The notes beneath the pieces were generated by a model. The model did no database searches, was not told where the DNA came from, and saw only the letters and a program-made list of their open reading frames with translations. A program made the position numbers and the translations under genes. Below are positions 45,526-56,190 of a DNA stretch of 64,000 bases, piece after piece (positions within the stretch are counted from its first letter, which is position 1; each line of letters begins with the position of its first letter). This DNA is from Comamonas sp009360615 (GTDB lineage Bacteria > Pseudomonadota > Gammaproteobacteria > Burkholderiales > Burkholderiaceae_C): the NCBI RefSeq assembly GCF_035784015.1, contig NZ_JALKOW010000003.1; one strand, 5' to 3'.

Positions 45526-47229
45526 ATGCTGAAAGTCACCCTTGCCCAGCTCAACTACATGGTGGGCGATATCAGCGGCAATATCCGCCGCATGAGAGAG
45601 GCCGCCACCAGGGCCGCAGCCGAACAGGCCGACCTGGTGGTATTTTCCGAACTGTCGCTGTGCGGCTACTATCCCGGTGACCTGCTGGATGAACCCAGCT
45701 TTCTGCAAAGACTGGATGCAGGTCTGCAGGAGCTGCTGCAGGCCACGTGCCAGTTCCCCGACCTGCACTGGGTCGTGGGCGCCCCCACACGCCACGATGG
45801 CCCCGGCAAGCCGCTGCACAACAGCCTGCTGGTGCTCAAGAACGGACAGATCCGCCTGCAGTACGACAAGCAACTGCTGCCCACCTACAACATCTTTGAC
45901 GAGCGGCGCCACTTCGAACCCGGAGCCGACACGGCCAAGGTGCTGCGCGTGGGCAACTGCCAGGTGGGCTTTCTGGTCTGCGAGGACGGCTGGAACGACC
46001 AGGGTGCGGACTACGCCACCAACCCTTTCGTGCGCATGGGAGATGCGGCTCCGGATCTGGTCGTCAGCATCAACGCCAGCCCAAGCCATCTGGGCAAGCG
46101 CGAGCAGCGTCACGAGGTCTTCACCCAGGCGGCGGCACGCCACAAGCTGGCCATCCTCTACATCAACCAGATCGGTGGCCAGGACCAGATCGTGTTCGAC
46201 GGCGCATCGTTTGCCGTGGAGCCCGAAGCGGGGCTGGTTTTTGAAGCCCGGCGCTTCGAGGAAGATATCTGCACGCTGGAGCTGAATGCACAGGGCCGGT
46301 TTCAGCCCTGCGACGGCTCGGCCTTGCCTACCGTGCCGGCGCAGGGTCTGCCCACCATGGAGTTCTACCGCCAGCAGATCGTGCTGGGCCTGCGCGACTA
46401 TGCGCGCCGCTGCGGCTTCCAGCAGGTGGTGGTCGGCAGCTCGGGCGGCATCGATTCGGCATTGACGATGGCCCTGGCCGTCGATGCACTGGGGGCAGAC
46501 AACGTGGTGGGCATCACCATGCCGTCCAGCTACTCATCGGCCGGCTCGGTCGACGATTCGGTACAGCTGTGCCGCAATCTGGGCATCCGACTGTACGAGC
46601 ATCCGATCAAGGAGTTGGTCACGACCTATGCGCGCCAGTTCGAGGCCAGTTTTGGCGAGCCGCTCAAGGGTCTGGCGCTGGAGAACCTGCAGGCCCGCGC
46701 ACGCGGCACCACCCTGATGGAGTTCTCCAATGCCTTCGGTCATCTTCTGCTGACCACAGGCAACAAGTCCGAAGTCTCGGTGGGCTACTGCACCCTGTAT
46801 GGAGACACCAATGGTGGCCTGGGCCTGCTCGGGGACCTGTACAAGACCGAGGTCTTCGAGCTCTCGCGCCACCTCAACCGCCATGCAGGCCGAGAGCTGA
46901 TCCCGCTGACCATCATCGACAAGCCGCCTTCGGCCGAACTGGCACCCGGCCAGAAGGACGAGGACAGCCTGCCTCCCTATGCCGTGCTCGACGAGATTCT
47001 CAAATGGCATATCGAGGGCCAGCATCTGTCCAGCCAGGAATATGCCCAGGCCGCCGCCTTTGTGGCCAAGCTGCGCACCCAGCCTGGTGGTCCCGAGACC
47101 ATTGCCCGCGTGCAGAAGCTGGTGTTCCGCAGCGAGTACAAGCGCCGCCAGGCTCCGCCCATGCTCAGAGTGCGCCCACGGGCCTTCGGCACGGGACGGC
47201 AGATGCCGATTGCGGCACACTACGAGTAG
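45526..47229 (+). CDS. nadE: Glutamine-dependent NAD+ synthetase
   Basis: A 567-aa two-domain enzyme. The N-terminal nitrilase-like glutaminase has its catalytic Glu in FSELSLCGY, Lys in YDKQLLPTYN and Cys in FLVCEDGW. The C-terminal synthetase has the P-loop GSSGGIDSAL. It converts nicotinate adenine dinucleotide to NAD+ using glutamine. ATG 45526 follows CGGAGG, 16 bp after pncB, so it is in the same operon. Confidence 0.96.
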   Translation: MLKVTLAQLNYMVGDISGNIRRMREAATRAAAEQADLVVFSELSLCGYYPGDLLDEPSFLQRLDAGLQELLQATCQFPDLHWVVGAPTRHDGPGKPLHNSLLVLKNGQIRLQYDKQLLPTYNIFDERRHFEPGADTAKVLRVGNCQVGFLVCEDGWNDQGADYATNPFVRMGDAAPDLVVSINASPSHLGKREQRHEVFTQAAARHKLAILYINQIGGQDQIVFDGASFAVEPEAGLVFEARRFEEDICTLELNAQGRFQPCDGSALPTVPAQGLPTMEFYRQQIVLGLRDYARRCGFQQVVVGSSGGIDSALTMALAVDALGADNVVGITMPSSYSSAGSVDDSVQLCRNLGIRLYEHPIKELVTTYARQFEASFGEPLKGLALENLQARARGTTLMEFSNAFGHLLLTTGNKSEVSVGYCTLYGDTNGGLGLLGDLYKTEVFELSRHLNRHAGRELIPLTIIDKPPSAELAPGQKDEDSLPPYAVLDEILKWHIEGQHLSSQEYAQAAAFVAKLRTQPGGPETIARVQKLVFRSEYKRRQAPPMLRVRPRAFGTGRQMPIAAHYE

Positions 47230-47240
47230 CAATGCCCGAC

Positions 47241-47297
47241 AAACGCTTGATACAGGGTGGCAAAGCCCTGCCGCTCCTGTGGTGCGGCCAAGCGTTT
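47241..47297. repeat. Inverted repeat after nadE
   Basis: AAACGCTTG (47241-47249) and CAAGCGTTT (47289-47297) form a 9-bp stem around a 39-bp loop, ending in TTTT. It may be a weak terminator or a relic of the dispersed palindromic repeats. Confidence 0.4.
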
Positions 47298-47367
47298 TGG
47301 ACGCCTGTCCCGAATGCCGTCCCCGGCTGGGCGGGCCTGATTAAACATTAAAAAGTGAGCTAATTCC

Positions 47368-47382
47368 GCTTACCCAGTAAGC
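47368..47382. promoter_or_regulatory. Short palindrome upstream of nadM
   Basis: GCTTA-CCCAG-TAAGC, a perfect 5-bp-arm palindrome in an AT-rich patch 67 bp before the nadM ATG. The CTTA/TAAG arms resemble those upstream of pncA (43319-43343), so it might be a second NrtR site. Confidence 0.3.
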
Positions 47383-47448
47383 GTTTTGCACGCTTTTTAC
47401 CCATATTTTGCCCTTGCGGGCGCCGATTTCTGTACGGGTTTCGCTCTC

Positions 47449-48609
47449 ATGCCTCAAGCCACTCCCAACACCTCCAGCAAGCGTGTCATCGCCGCCGCCC
47501 CCGAGGCCCTGCCCACCTCCGTGCCCCTGCATACCGCCGTGCTGATCGGCCGCTTTCAGCCACTGCACAATGGCCATATGGCCTTGCTGCATGCTGCACT
47601 GGAGCGGGCTCGCCAGGTCGTGGTGGTGCTCGGCAGCGCCTGGCAAGCCCCCAATCCCAAGAACCCCTTCAGCTGGCAGGAGCGCGCGCAGATGCTGCGC
47701 AATGCACTGCCCCCCGAGGATGCCGCGCGCGTGCGCTGCGTTCCCGTGCGCGACTATTACAACGAGCCGCTGTGGGTGCATGCCGTGCGCGAAGCCGTAC
47801 AGGCCTATGTTCCCGAAGGGGCCAGCGTGGCTCTGGTGGGCCATTTCAAGGACTCCAGCAGCAGCTATCTGGCCCGCTTTCCGGGCTGGGAGCTGATCAG
47901 CCTGCCTCGCCTGGGTCAGTTCGACGCCACTCCGCTGCGCGAAATCTTCTTCGGGGAAGGCCATGCCTCGGCCGGGTCCATGGATGCGGCACTGACCAGA
48001 CTCTCCACCCAGATGCCCGCAAGCACGCTGGACTTTTTGCGCCTCTGGGCCCAGACACCGCTGTATCTGCGTCTTCAACAAGAGTGGCATATGCTGCAGG
48101 ACTACAAGCGCGCCTGGGCCAAGGCGCCTTATGCCCCGGTATTTGTCACCGTGGATGCCCTGCTGCGCTGCCGTGCCAAGGGCCAGGATCAGGTGCTGCT
48201 GATCCAGCGCGGCCATGCTCCGGGCCAGGGCCTCTGGGCCCTGCCCGGCGGTTTCCTGGAGCAGCGCGACAGCCTCTGGCAATCCTGCATGCGCGAGCTG
48301 CGTGAGGAGACCTGCTCCTCGATCAGCGAAGCCGATCTGCTGGCAGCCCTGCAGGCCGTGCAGGTCTTCGATCACCCGGACCGCAGCCTGCGCGGGCGTA
48401 CCATCACCCATGTGCACTATCTGGATCTGGGCGTGCAACCCAGCCTACCTCCGGTGCAGGGCGCGGACGACGCCGCCCTGGCCCGCTGGGTGCCGATTGC
48501 CGATCTGCCCCGCATGGAGGCTGAGTTCTTCGAGGACCATTTCCAGATCCTGTGCCAGTTCCTGCCCGTGACCCTGGCTCAGAGCGAGCCCGAGCGCCAG
48601 GTCGCCTGA
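47449..48609 (+). CDS. nadM: Bifunctional NMN adenylyltransferase/Nudix hydrolase
   Basis: A 386-aa fusion. The N-terminal NMN adenylyltransferase (about 30-200) has GRFQPLHNGH, the HxGH nucleotidyl-transfer motif, and the SxSSSYLAR block. The C-terminal Nudix ADP-ribose pyrophosphatase (about 220-375) has an intact Nudix box, GGFLEQRDSLWQSCMRELR then EET. It is placed with the NAD salvage genes. A TTG 63 bp upstream is also in frame, but ATG 47449 is preferred. Confidence 0.92.
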   Translation: MPQATPNTSSKRVIAAAPEALPTSVPLHTAVLIGRFQPLHNGHMALLHAALERARQVVVVLGSAWQAPNPKNPFSWQERAQMLRNALPPEDAARVRCVPVRDYYNEPLWVHAVREAVQAYVPEGASVALVGHFKDSSSSYLARFPGWELISLPRLGQFDATPLREIFFGEGHASAGSMDAALTRLSTQMPASTLDFLRLWAQTPLYLRLQQEWHMLQDYKRAWAKAPYAPVFVTVDALLRCRAKGQDQVLLIQRGHAPGQGLWALPGGFLEQRDSLWQSCMRELREETCSSISEADLLAALQAVQVFDHPDRSLRGRTITHVHYLDLGVQPSLPPVQGADDAALARWVPIADLPRMEAEFFEDHFQILCQFLPVTLAQSEPERQVA

Positions 48610-48675
48610 TACCTCAGAACCATTGCTTCAAGCGCTTGCACATCAAGCGCCGGAGACCTTTTTTTCTTTTACACC

Positions 48676-49170
48676 ATGAGCCAGCTCCATATCCGCCCCG
48701 CCACCGAGCAAGACATCGACCTGATCCTGCGCTTTGTGCGCGAACTCGCCATCTATGAAAAGGCCGAGCATGAAGTCAAGGCCACGCCCGACCATGTGCG
48801 TCGCACGCTGTTCTGCACCAACCCTGCGGTGTTCGGCCTGGTCTGCGAAATTGACGGCAAGGCTGTGGGCTTTGCCGTGTACTTCTTCAACTACTCGACC
48901 TGGCAGGGCCAGCACGGCCTGTACCTGGAAGACCTCTACATCACCCCTGACGCACGCGGCCACGGCGCCGGCAAGGCGATGCTCCAGCACCTGGCACGGA
49001 TCGCCCTGGAAAAGGACTGTGGTCGCTTTGAATGGAGCTGCCTGGACTGGAACACGCCCTCCATCCAGTTCTATGACAGCCTGGGCGCCGTTCCGCAGAA
49101 CGAATGGATCCGCTATCGCATGACGGGCTCGGCCCTGCAGGCCATGGCCGCCGGCGACAAACAGGGTTGA
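48676..49170 (+). CDS. GNAT family N-acetyltransferase (SSAT-like)
   Basis: A 164-aa acetyltransferase resembling the spermidine/thialysine acetyltransferase group. The acetyl-CoA motif A is LYITPDARGHGAGKAML, preceded by YLEDL, with DWNTPSIQFYDSLGA in motif B. It begins 66 bp after nadM. The acceptor could be a polyamine or an amino acid. Confidence 0.88.
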   Translation: MSQLHIRPATEQDIDLILRFVRELAIYEKAEHEVKATPDHVRRTLFCTNPAVFGLVCEIDGKAVGFAVYFFNYSTWQGQHGLYLEDLYITPDARGHGAGKAMLQHLARIALEKDCGRFEWSCLDWNTPSIQFYDSLGAVPQNEWIRYRMTGSALQAMAAGDKQG

Positions 49171-49358
49171 GACACAGGCCGGATCACCCAGAGTGATGTG
49201 TGCGGCCCTTCAAAATGATGCGCAGCCCTTTTCAGACCGAGTGTACGCAACATCAACAATGCGTCCGGTTCCCGATTGCGCCAAAATGAACGGTTTTGCA
49301 AAACAATAACAAAGGCGGCAATCAGTGCTGACCTTTCACACCATCTGTGGAATCCAGA

Positions 49359-49697
49359 ATGCCAAGCTATCAAGAACTCATCGCTCAGAAAAATGCGCTG
49401 GACAAGCGCATCGAAGAAGCGCGCAGCACCGAAGCCAAGGAAGCCCTGGCCACCGTCAAGCAACTGATCGCCACGTTCGGCTTTACCTCTCAGCAGGTTT
49501 TTCCCTGGAAGCCCGAGGAAAAGAAAAAGGTCGAAGCCAGGTACTACGACCCCGAAAGCGGCGCGACCTGGACCGGCCGCGGCAAGCCACCGAAGTGGAT
49601 CGAAGGCAAGGACCGCAGCCAGTACGAAATCAAGTCCACGCCCACCGTGGACTTCAATGCCCCCCGCGATGAAAAGAACCCCTTCCCGGTTCAGTAA
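49359..49697 (+). CDS. H-NS-like nucleoid protein
   Basis: A 112-aa H-NS histone family protein. The N-terminal oligomerisation coiled-coil (about 1-45) is followed by the DNA-binding core TWTGRGKPPKWI (about residues 70-81), the conserved minor-groove loop type of H-NS/BpH3. The start MPSYQELIAQKN is typical; an upstream in-frame start adds four residues. The upstream 188 bp are comparatively AT-rich, as for autoregulated hns genes. Confidence 0.92.
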   Translation: MPSYQELIAQKNALDKRIEEARSTEAKEALATVKQLIATFGFTSQQVFPWKPEEKKKVEARYYDPESGATWTGRGKPPKWIEGKDRSQYEIKSTPTVDFNAPRDEKNPFPVQ

Positions 49698-49711
49698 GCG
49701 ACGCGGCCCGC

Positions 49712-52354
49712 TCAGCCACCGGCAAGCTGCTCCATCGGCAAAGGAGCCTTCAGCGTGCGCACCAGAGCCGCAACGTTCAGGCATTGGATGAGCAGATCTC
49801 CGTCATTGGCACGTATCAGGCGGTCCACCAGCTGATCTGCTGCTCCCGCCAGTGCGGGAGCCAGTCGCAACTGCCCGCTCTCGAAGCGCACCACGCCTTC
49901 GAGATCGCTGACCAGCACGCCCAGCTTGAGCCCCTGGTGCTCCAGCACGATCACCTGACTTTGTGCCGTCCTGGTCGCGGGCTCTCCAAAGAGCATCGCT
50001 CCCAGATCGAACACCCAGACATAGCCGGCCACCCCCCCCTGGTTGCGCCGCGCCAGCGTACCCACGCAGTGCGGCAAGCGGCCGGCCGAAACGGGCGCGA
50101 TGGCCGAGGCACTCTGGGCCTCAAGCACGCAGGCAGCATCGACGGCAAGCACGCTGCGCCCCACAAAGAACGTCGCCATCTCCAGGCCGGACCCACTGCC
50201 CTGACTGGCCGTCGCCAGGCCTTGCACCCGGGTGTTGCGCCGAACGACAGCCGCCATGGCGTCCTCCTGCACAGGACCGAAAGCCTGGACGGACAGTGCA
50301 AGCACCTCTTCACGGTAGCCGTCGCTGCGCTTGAACTCCCGATAGCCGCTGCCTGCCGCAATCGCCACCACGCAATACTGGCCTTGGTGCACCATGGCAC
50401 GGGCCATGCTCTGGCCTGGAGCCAAGGCCAGCATCTGCGGCGGCAGATCCGGCCTCATGCCCGGCTGCACCGGTCCATCCGAGGACGACAGGACCATGCC
50501 CGAGCGATCCAGATAGGCCACCCATCTGGCGCCTGCGTCACCTGACGGCGCACCGATCACGCCGTCCAGCATGGCCTTGAATTCACGCTCCGCATGAAAC
50601 ACCAGGCCGATTCCACCCAACGCAACCCCGTCTGCGTTGCGTATGGCCGCATGGTAGACATAGGTCGGACCGTCATCCTCGTACTGCGCACACGCGCGCC
50701 ATGGCGACACGTGATAGGCCTGGGTCCCTTCCAGCGCCAGGACCTGTAGCAGACTATCTTCCTCTATGCACGTGCCCAGCAGCTCGCGGCTTCCCGCCGG
50801 CCCTCTCTGGCTGATGGCCACGACCTTGCCGCGCGCGTCATAAACCATGATTTGCTGATAGACCGTATACAGGTCGTGAATGGCGGTGAGCAGCCCGCAG
50901 ACCTCCTCCACCTTCTCCGCAGCCCTCTCCCCCAAAGCCAGGGCCAGCAGCAACTCGGACAGCTGCGGTGTCAGCGCCCACCATCGACAGTCGTTGGCGC
51001 GCTCGTAGAGATTGCGATCCAGCAGATCCACCAGCAGGCTCGTCAACAGACTGTTGTCCCGCAGTGCAGTATCGAGCACCGTGCCGTAGAGCGCATCGAT
51101 GGAGCGGGAGAAAACCTCGTTGGTCCGCGCCCCGGTCTCGCCAATCTGCTCCAGAACCGCTTGCAGCCGCGTGTTGCCCATCTGCTTGCCTGCAGTCATC
51201 ACCCGCCCGTTCCACACCACACGGCGTATGGTGTCCGCTGCGCTGTGGATGGCGTGCAGAGGCGGGCAGAAGCGGTGGGCATGCGCCAGCAGGCCCTGTG
51301 CCACGGCCGCATCCACTCCATCCAGGCCCGCTTGGGACTGAAGGCCGAAGGCCAGCTCCAGCGGCGTCATGATCTGCGACCGCCAGCCCTGGGGCCCCAT
51401 GTAGCCTTGATAGCCGGCCGATGCCGCGGATTGCACCAGATATGTGCATCCTCCATGCACACACAACGCACTCGCACCATCTCGGTGAGGCCGAACATTC
51501 GCCCCCACACCAATCCAGTGCAGATCGCTGCTGGCCAGCACCTGGCCCCGCTCATCCAGCAGGAGGGCGATACTGGTCTGCGCCGCTGGTGCGCCACCGT
51601 CGTGTACTGCGTCACGTCCGCTCCAGATGCCCTGCATCTCGCCGTCGAAGTCAAAGCACAGGCAAAGCACACCCGTGACTTGTCGGCTGACAGGGTGCAG
51701 CATGCGGTGCGCATAGATCAGTCCACTGTCCTGTCCCGGCAACAGGTCGGTGGCTCCGAAGCCCTGCACAAAGCCCTGGCTTTGCAAGGCTCGTTCAATC
51801 AAGGCATCCCGGCACGGCTGGCCTGTGGCCTGACGCCTCTCGCGGGCACTCGCTCGCACCTGGCCTTCGGCATCCAGCAGCAGGATGTCGGCGTAGACCG
51901 TGTACTTGCTCCGGTACGCTTGCAGACGCCGGGTGATGGCAGCCTCATCGCCATCCAGTCCGGCCATGAAACCGCACAGCAGGGCGTCGGTTGCCAAGAA
52001 CCCCACATCCGCCGTTCGCTCGTAGAGATTGCGCACCAGGGTATCGATCAGATGCTGTGCCTGACTGGACAGCCCTGCCGTCACCCCCGCCACGGCCTGC
52101 ATCACCATGGACTGCACCAAATCCTGCTCCAGCCGTTCGAAGCCGCCACGCGTGGCAGCCATCATGGGCAGCAAGGCCTGCGCTTCCTGCGGGCAGTTCA
52201 TCTTGGCGGAGGACTCTATGAGCCGCCACATCAGATTCAGCTCCCTGAGGGAACTCTCGCAGCGTCCGACCTGGCGCATGTGAGGAATGAAGACGTCTGT
52301 CTGCAGCAGATCCTGGGCGCGCTGCGCCGGGGCAGTCATGGTTTCTAGAGGCAT
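49712..52354 (-). CDS. Tandem Cache/PAS-like protein with C-terminal CheW domain
   Basis: A soluble protein of about 880 aa with no TM helix or signal peptide. Two homologous halves are visible. Half 1 (about 100-340) has RNLYERTADVGFLATD, then YTVYADILLLDAEGQV and GYQGYMGPQGWRSQI. Half 2 (about 440-695) has RNLYERANDCRWWAL, then YTVYQQIMVYDARGKV and GYREFKRSDGYREEV. Each looks like a helical cap plus double Cache/PAS folds. The last about 155 residues are CheW-like (VFDLGAML and GVLVSDLEGVVRF). ATG 52354 is chosen over a TTG 15 bp upstream; ATG 52339 is also possible. No chemotaxis genes are nearby. Confidence 0.75.
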   Translation of the reverse strand: MPLETMTAPAQRAQDLLQTDVFIPHMRQVGRCESSLRELNLMWRLIESSAKMNCPQEAQALLPMMAATRGGFERLEQDLVQSMVMQAVAGVTAGLSSQAQHLIDTLVRNLYERTADVGFLATDALLCGFMAGLDGDEAAITRRLQAYRSKYTVYADILLLDAEGQVRASARERRQATGQPCRDALIERALQSQGFVQGFGATDLLPGQDSGLIYAHRMLHPVSRQVTGVLCLCFDFDGEMQGIWSGRDAVHDGGAPAAQTSIALLLDERGQVLASSDLHWIGVGANVRPHRDGASALCVHGGCTYLVQSAASAGYQGYMGPQGWRSQIMTPLELAFGLQSQAGLDGVDAAVAQGLLAHAHRFCPPLHAIHSAADTIRRVVWNGRVMTAGKQMGNTRLQAVLEQIGETGARTNEVFSRSIDALYGTVLDTALRDNSLLTSLLVDLLDRNLYERANDCRWWALTPQLSELLLALALGERAAEKVEEVCGLLTAIHDLYTVYQQIMVYDARGKVVAISQRGPAGSRELLGTCIEEDSLLQVLALEGTQAYHVSPWRACAQYEDDGPTYVYHAAIRNADGVALGGIGLVFHAEREFKAMLDGVIGAPSGDAGARWVAYLDRSGMVLSSSDGPVQPGMRPDLPPQMLALAPGQSMARAMVHQGQYCVVAIAAGSGYREFKRSDGYREEVLALSVQAFGPVQEDAMAAVVRRNTRVQGLATASQGSGSGLEMATFFVGRSVLAVDAACVLEAQSASAIAPVSAGRLPHCVGTLARRNQGGVAGYVWVFDLGAMLFGEPATRTAQSQVIVLEHQGLKLGVLVSDLEGVVRFESGQLRLAPALAGAADQLVDRLIRANDGDLLIQCLNVAALVRTLKAPLPMEQLAGG

Positions 52355-52461
52355 GTTCTGCCAGAGCAAAAGCCAGGCCTATTTGTAAAAACACGTTACA
52401 CATGACCCGGCACAAACCCTTTTTCCTGACAGATTTGCCCTCTGTTCACTGAGGGAGGGGT

Positions 52462-52490
52462 CTTGAAAGCTCGGAAAATTGCCTTATTAT
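52462..52490 (+). promoter_or_regulatory. groESL promoter (sigma70-like, sigma32-like -35)
   Basis: CTTGAAA at 52462-52468 gives a TTGAAA -35 box, with TATTAT (52485-52490) 16 bp later. CTTGAAA also matches the sigma32 -35 consensus, but the sigma32 CCCCAT -10 is not evident. Confidence 0.55.
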
Positions 52491-52516
52491 TAGCACTCGA
52501 TAGGGTTGAGTGCTAA
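52490..52516. promoter_or_regulatory. CIRCE element (HrcA operator)
   Basis: TTAGCACTC (52490-52498), a 9-bp spacer and GAGTGCTAA (52508-52516): a perfect match to CIRCE. It abuts the -10 box of the groESL promoter, so HrcA would block initiation. hrcA itself is not in the window. Confidence 0.96.
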
Positions 52517-52600
52517 CAGCTTGGCCCTAGATATTCCGAATGTCGGCCAGGATGGCTGGCAAGTCTTGTTTCAACTTTGTTGATGTATTTAGGAGTTGGT

Positions 52601-52891
52601 ATGAACCTGCGTCCCCTGCACGATCGCGTGATCGTCAAGCGCCTCGAAAACGAAACCAAGACAGCCTCGGGCATCGTGCTCCCTGATGCTGCCACCGAGA
52701 AGCCTGACCAGGGCGAAGTGCTGGCTGTGGGTCCCGGCAAGCGCAATGACAAGGGCGAGCTGATCGCTCTGAACGTGAAGGTCGGCGACCGCGTTCTGTT
52801 CGGCAAGTACTCCGGCCAAACCGTGAAGATCAACGGCGATGAGCTGCTGGTCATGAAGGAAGACGATCTGTTTGCAGTCGTCGAGAAGTAA
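52601..52891 (+). CDS. groES: Co-chaperonin GroES
   Basis: A 96-aa Hsp10 cap of the GroEL ring. It has MNLRPLHDRVIVKR, the mobile loop ETKTASGIVLPD and GDRVLFGKYSG. The start follows TTTAGGAG. It is first in the groESL operon under CIRCE control. Confidence 0.98.
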   Translation: MNLRPLHDRVIVKRLENETKTASGIVLPDAATEKPDQGEVLAVGPGKRNDKGELIALNVKVGDRVLFGKYSGQTVKINGDELLVMKEDDLFAVVEK

Positions 52892-52983
52892 TCCTTCCCG
52901 CACACATCCCCTTATTCATAGCTGCAGGCGAATGATCGACAAGCGCTTGCAGAACATTTGAACCCATTCTTTAGGAGCCAAAA

Positions 52984-54627
<1,644 letters not shown>

Positions 54628-54671
54628 TTGCCCTGCTGCTACCGGGTGGTGCAAGCCACCCGGTTCCGCGC

Positions 54672-54707
54672 AAAAAGAAAAGGCCGCATCTGCGGCCTTT
54701 TCTTTTT
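54672..54707 (+). terminator. Terminator after groEL
   Basis: A very long stem, AAAAAGAAAAGGCCGCA with TGCGGCCTTTTCTTTTT (54672-54707). Confidence 0.95.
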
Positions 54708-54742
54708 GCGCCGAGTTTCAGAATCTGCTCGGGTGCGCACAC

Positions 54743-54772
54743 AAAAAAGCCAGCCTGATATCGGCTGGCTTT
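54743..54772 (-). terminator. Terminator after porin gene (54792-55961)
   Basis: Stem AGCCAGCC (54748-54755) with GGCTGGCT (54763-54770). On the minus strand it is followed by TTTTTTG. Confidence 0.88.
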
Positions 54773-54791
54773 GTGCATCCAGAGATTTGCC

Positions 54792-55961
54792 TCAGAAGCG
54801 ATGACGCAGACCGATGGTGATGCCGGTACGCTTTTTCGCTCCATTGGCATCAAGCATCACGCCAGCGCCACCTTTTGTCTTGGTGTGGTCCACCGCGAAA
54901 TAGGCATCGGTGCGCTTGGAAAAGGCATAGTCGGCCACCGCAACGATAAAGTCGGCCTTGCCATTGAATGCGCCAGTCGCCGATCCCGATTGCTTGGCAT
55001 GGTAGTAATGCATGCCAGCATTGAGTTGTGGCGTGACCTGGTAGCCAAAGCCCACCTTGAACATCTCACGCTTGTTGGCAAAATTACCGGGCGCATTACC
55101 CGCGATGAATCCGCCATTGGACGAGCCCGTCCAATAGGCGTTCAGCAAACCGGCATCAAACACGGCACCGGCCCCCGCAGCCCCCAGGCTGTCCTTGACC
55201 TTGTTCTGGCCGTAGCCAGCCATCAGATAGAGAGGCCCGGTGCGATAGGAACCGCCCAGTGTCCAGGCATCCACATCGGTGCCGGCCGGCAAGGTCGAGC
55301 GCTGGAAAGCACCGCCCACAGAAATGCCGTCCGCAGAGTAGCGCAGATAGGCACCCGCAGTTTTCAATGCCAGACCGCCCGGCGTCATATCAATGCTGCC
55401 GCCTTTCTTGGCAAACGTATTGCCCTCGTCAAATGAATACTGCAATCCCGCACGCACTGGCCCGAACTCGGCCACGTACTTGAGCATATTGTTTGCACGC
55501 GCGCCCAGGGACATGCCGATTTCAGGCTTGTACGCGTCCATATAAGGAGAATATGGAAATGACGCATAGGTGGAGGTCACCAGATCGAACAACACGTTGT
55601 ATTGGCGACCCATGGTCAGCTGACCAAAACTGGTGCTTCGCAGGCCCACCCAGGACTGGGCGAAATAGGGCTGCGCCGTGCTGGGAGTACCAGAGTCCGT
55701 CCAGAAACGATTTTCCAGATTGGCGATCGCCGACAAACCGCCTCCCAGATCTTCCTTGATATTGATACCCCAACGACTCTCCGACATGCCGCCGCCGATC
55801 ATCTTGGTCAGACCGCTTTTGTTCGCGCCTTCATTAGTCGTGTGACGAATCGCCGCATCCACAATGCCATACAGTTGCACGCTGCTTTGTGCATAAGCCA
55901 TCGTTCCGAGGGAACCCAGCACCGCCAAAGCCAATGTTTTTTTCACAAATGAAGATGTCAT
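54792..55961 (-). CDS. Gram-negative porin (trimeric, Omp32/OmpC-like), first
   Basis: A 389-aa outer-membrane general porin. The signal peptide is cleaved after AYAQ (residue 24), followed by SSVQLYGIVDAAIRHT. Loops contain ENRFWTDSG and GRQYNVLFDLV, and the protein ends GITIGLRHRF with the C-terminal Phe needed for Bam recognition. ATG 55961 (MTSSFVKKT) is the signal start. It lies downstream of, and on the same strand as, a second porin, with a terminator between. Confidence 0.94.
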   Translation of the reverse strand: MTSSFVKKTLALAVLGSLGTMAYAQSSVQLYGIVDAAIRHTTNEGANKSGLTKMIGGGMSESRWGINIKEDLGGGLSAIANLENRFWTDSGTPSTAQPYFAQSWVGLRSTSFGQLTMGRQYNVLFDLVTSTYASFPYSPYMDAYKPEIGMSLGARANNMLKYVAEFGPVRAGLQYSFDEGNTFAKKGGSIDMTPGGLALKTAGAYLRYSADGISVGGAFQRSTLPAGTDVDAWTLGGSYRTGPLYLMAGYGQNKVKDSLGAAGAGAVFDAGLLNAYWTGSSNGGFIAGNAPGNFANKREMFKVGFGYQVTPQLNAGMHYYHAKQSGSATGAFNGKADFIVAVADYAFSKRTDAYFAVDHTKTKGGAGVMLDANGAKKRTGITIGLRHRF

Positions 55962-56120
55962 TGTGTTGCCTCTCTCTTGGTTCAATTCGCAAACAGTTGG
56001 TGGAAAATTCATTCTAGAAATGCTTTCCTCCACCGCACGCGCATTGGCACAAGCGCAACACAGGCCTTTCCCTCTGGGGTCAAACCTCTCCGCAATCACC
56101 CTTTAAGGTCTAACCCCAAA

Positions 56121-56153
56121 AAACAAAAAAGGCCTGTCTTTCGACAGGCCTTT
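56121..56153 (-). terminator. Terminator after porin gene (56191-57249)
   Basis: Stem GGCCTGTC (56131-56138) with GACAGGCC (56143-56150). On the minus strand a T-rich tail (TTTTTTGTTTTTT) follows. Confidence 0.92.
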
Positions 56154-56190
56154 GGCTTTTAAGCAGTTACTGGCTTACGCCAGCAATTGA

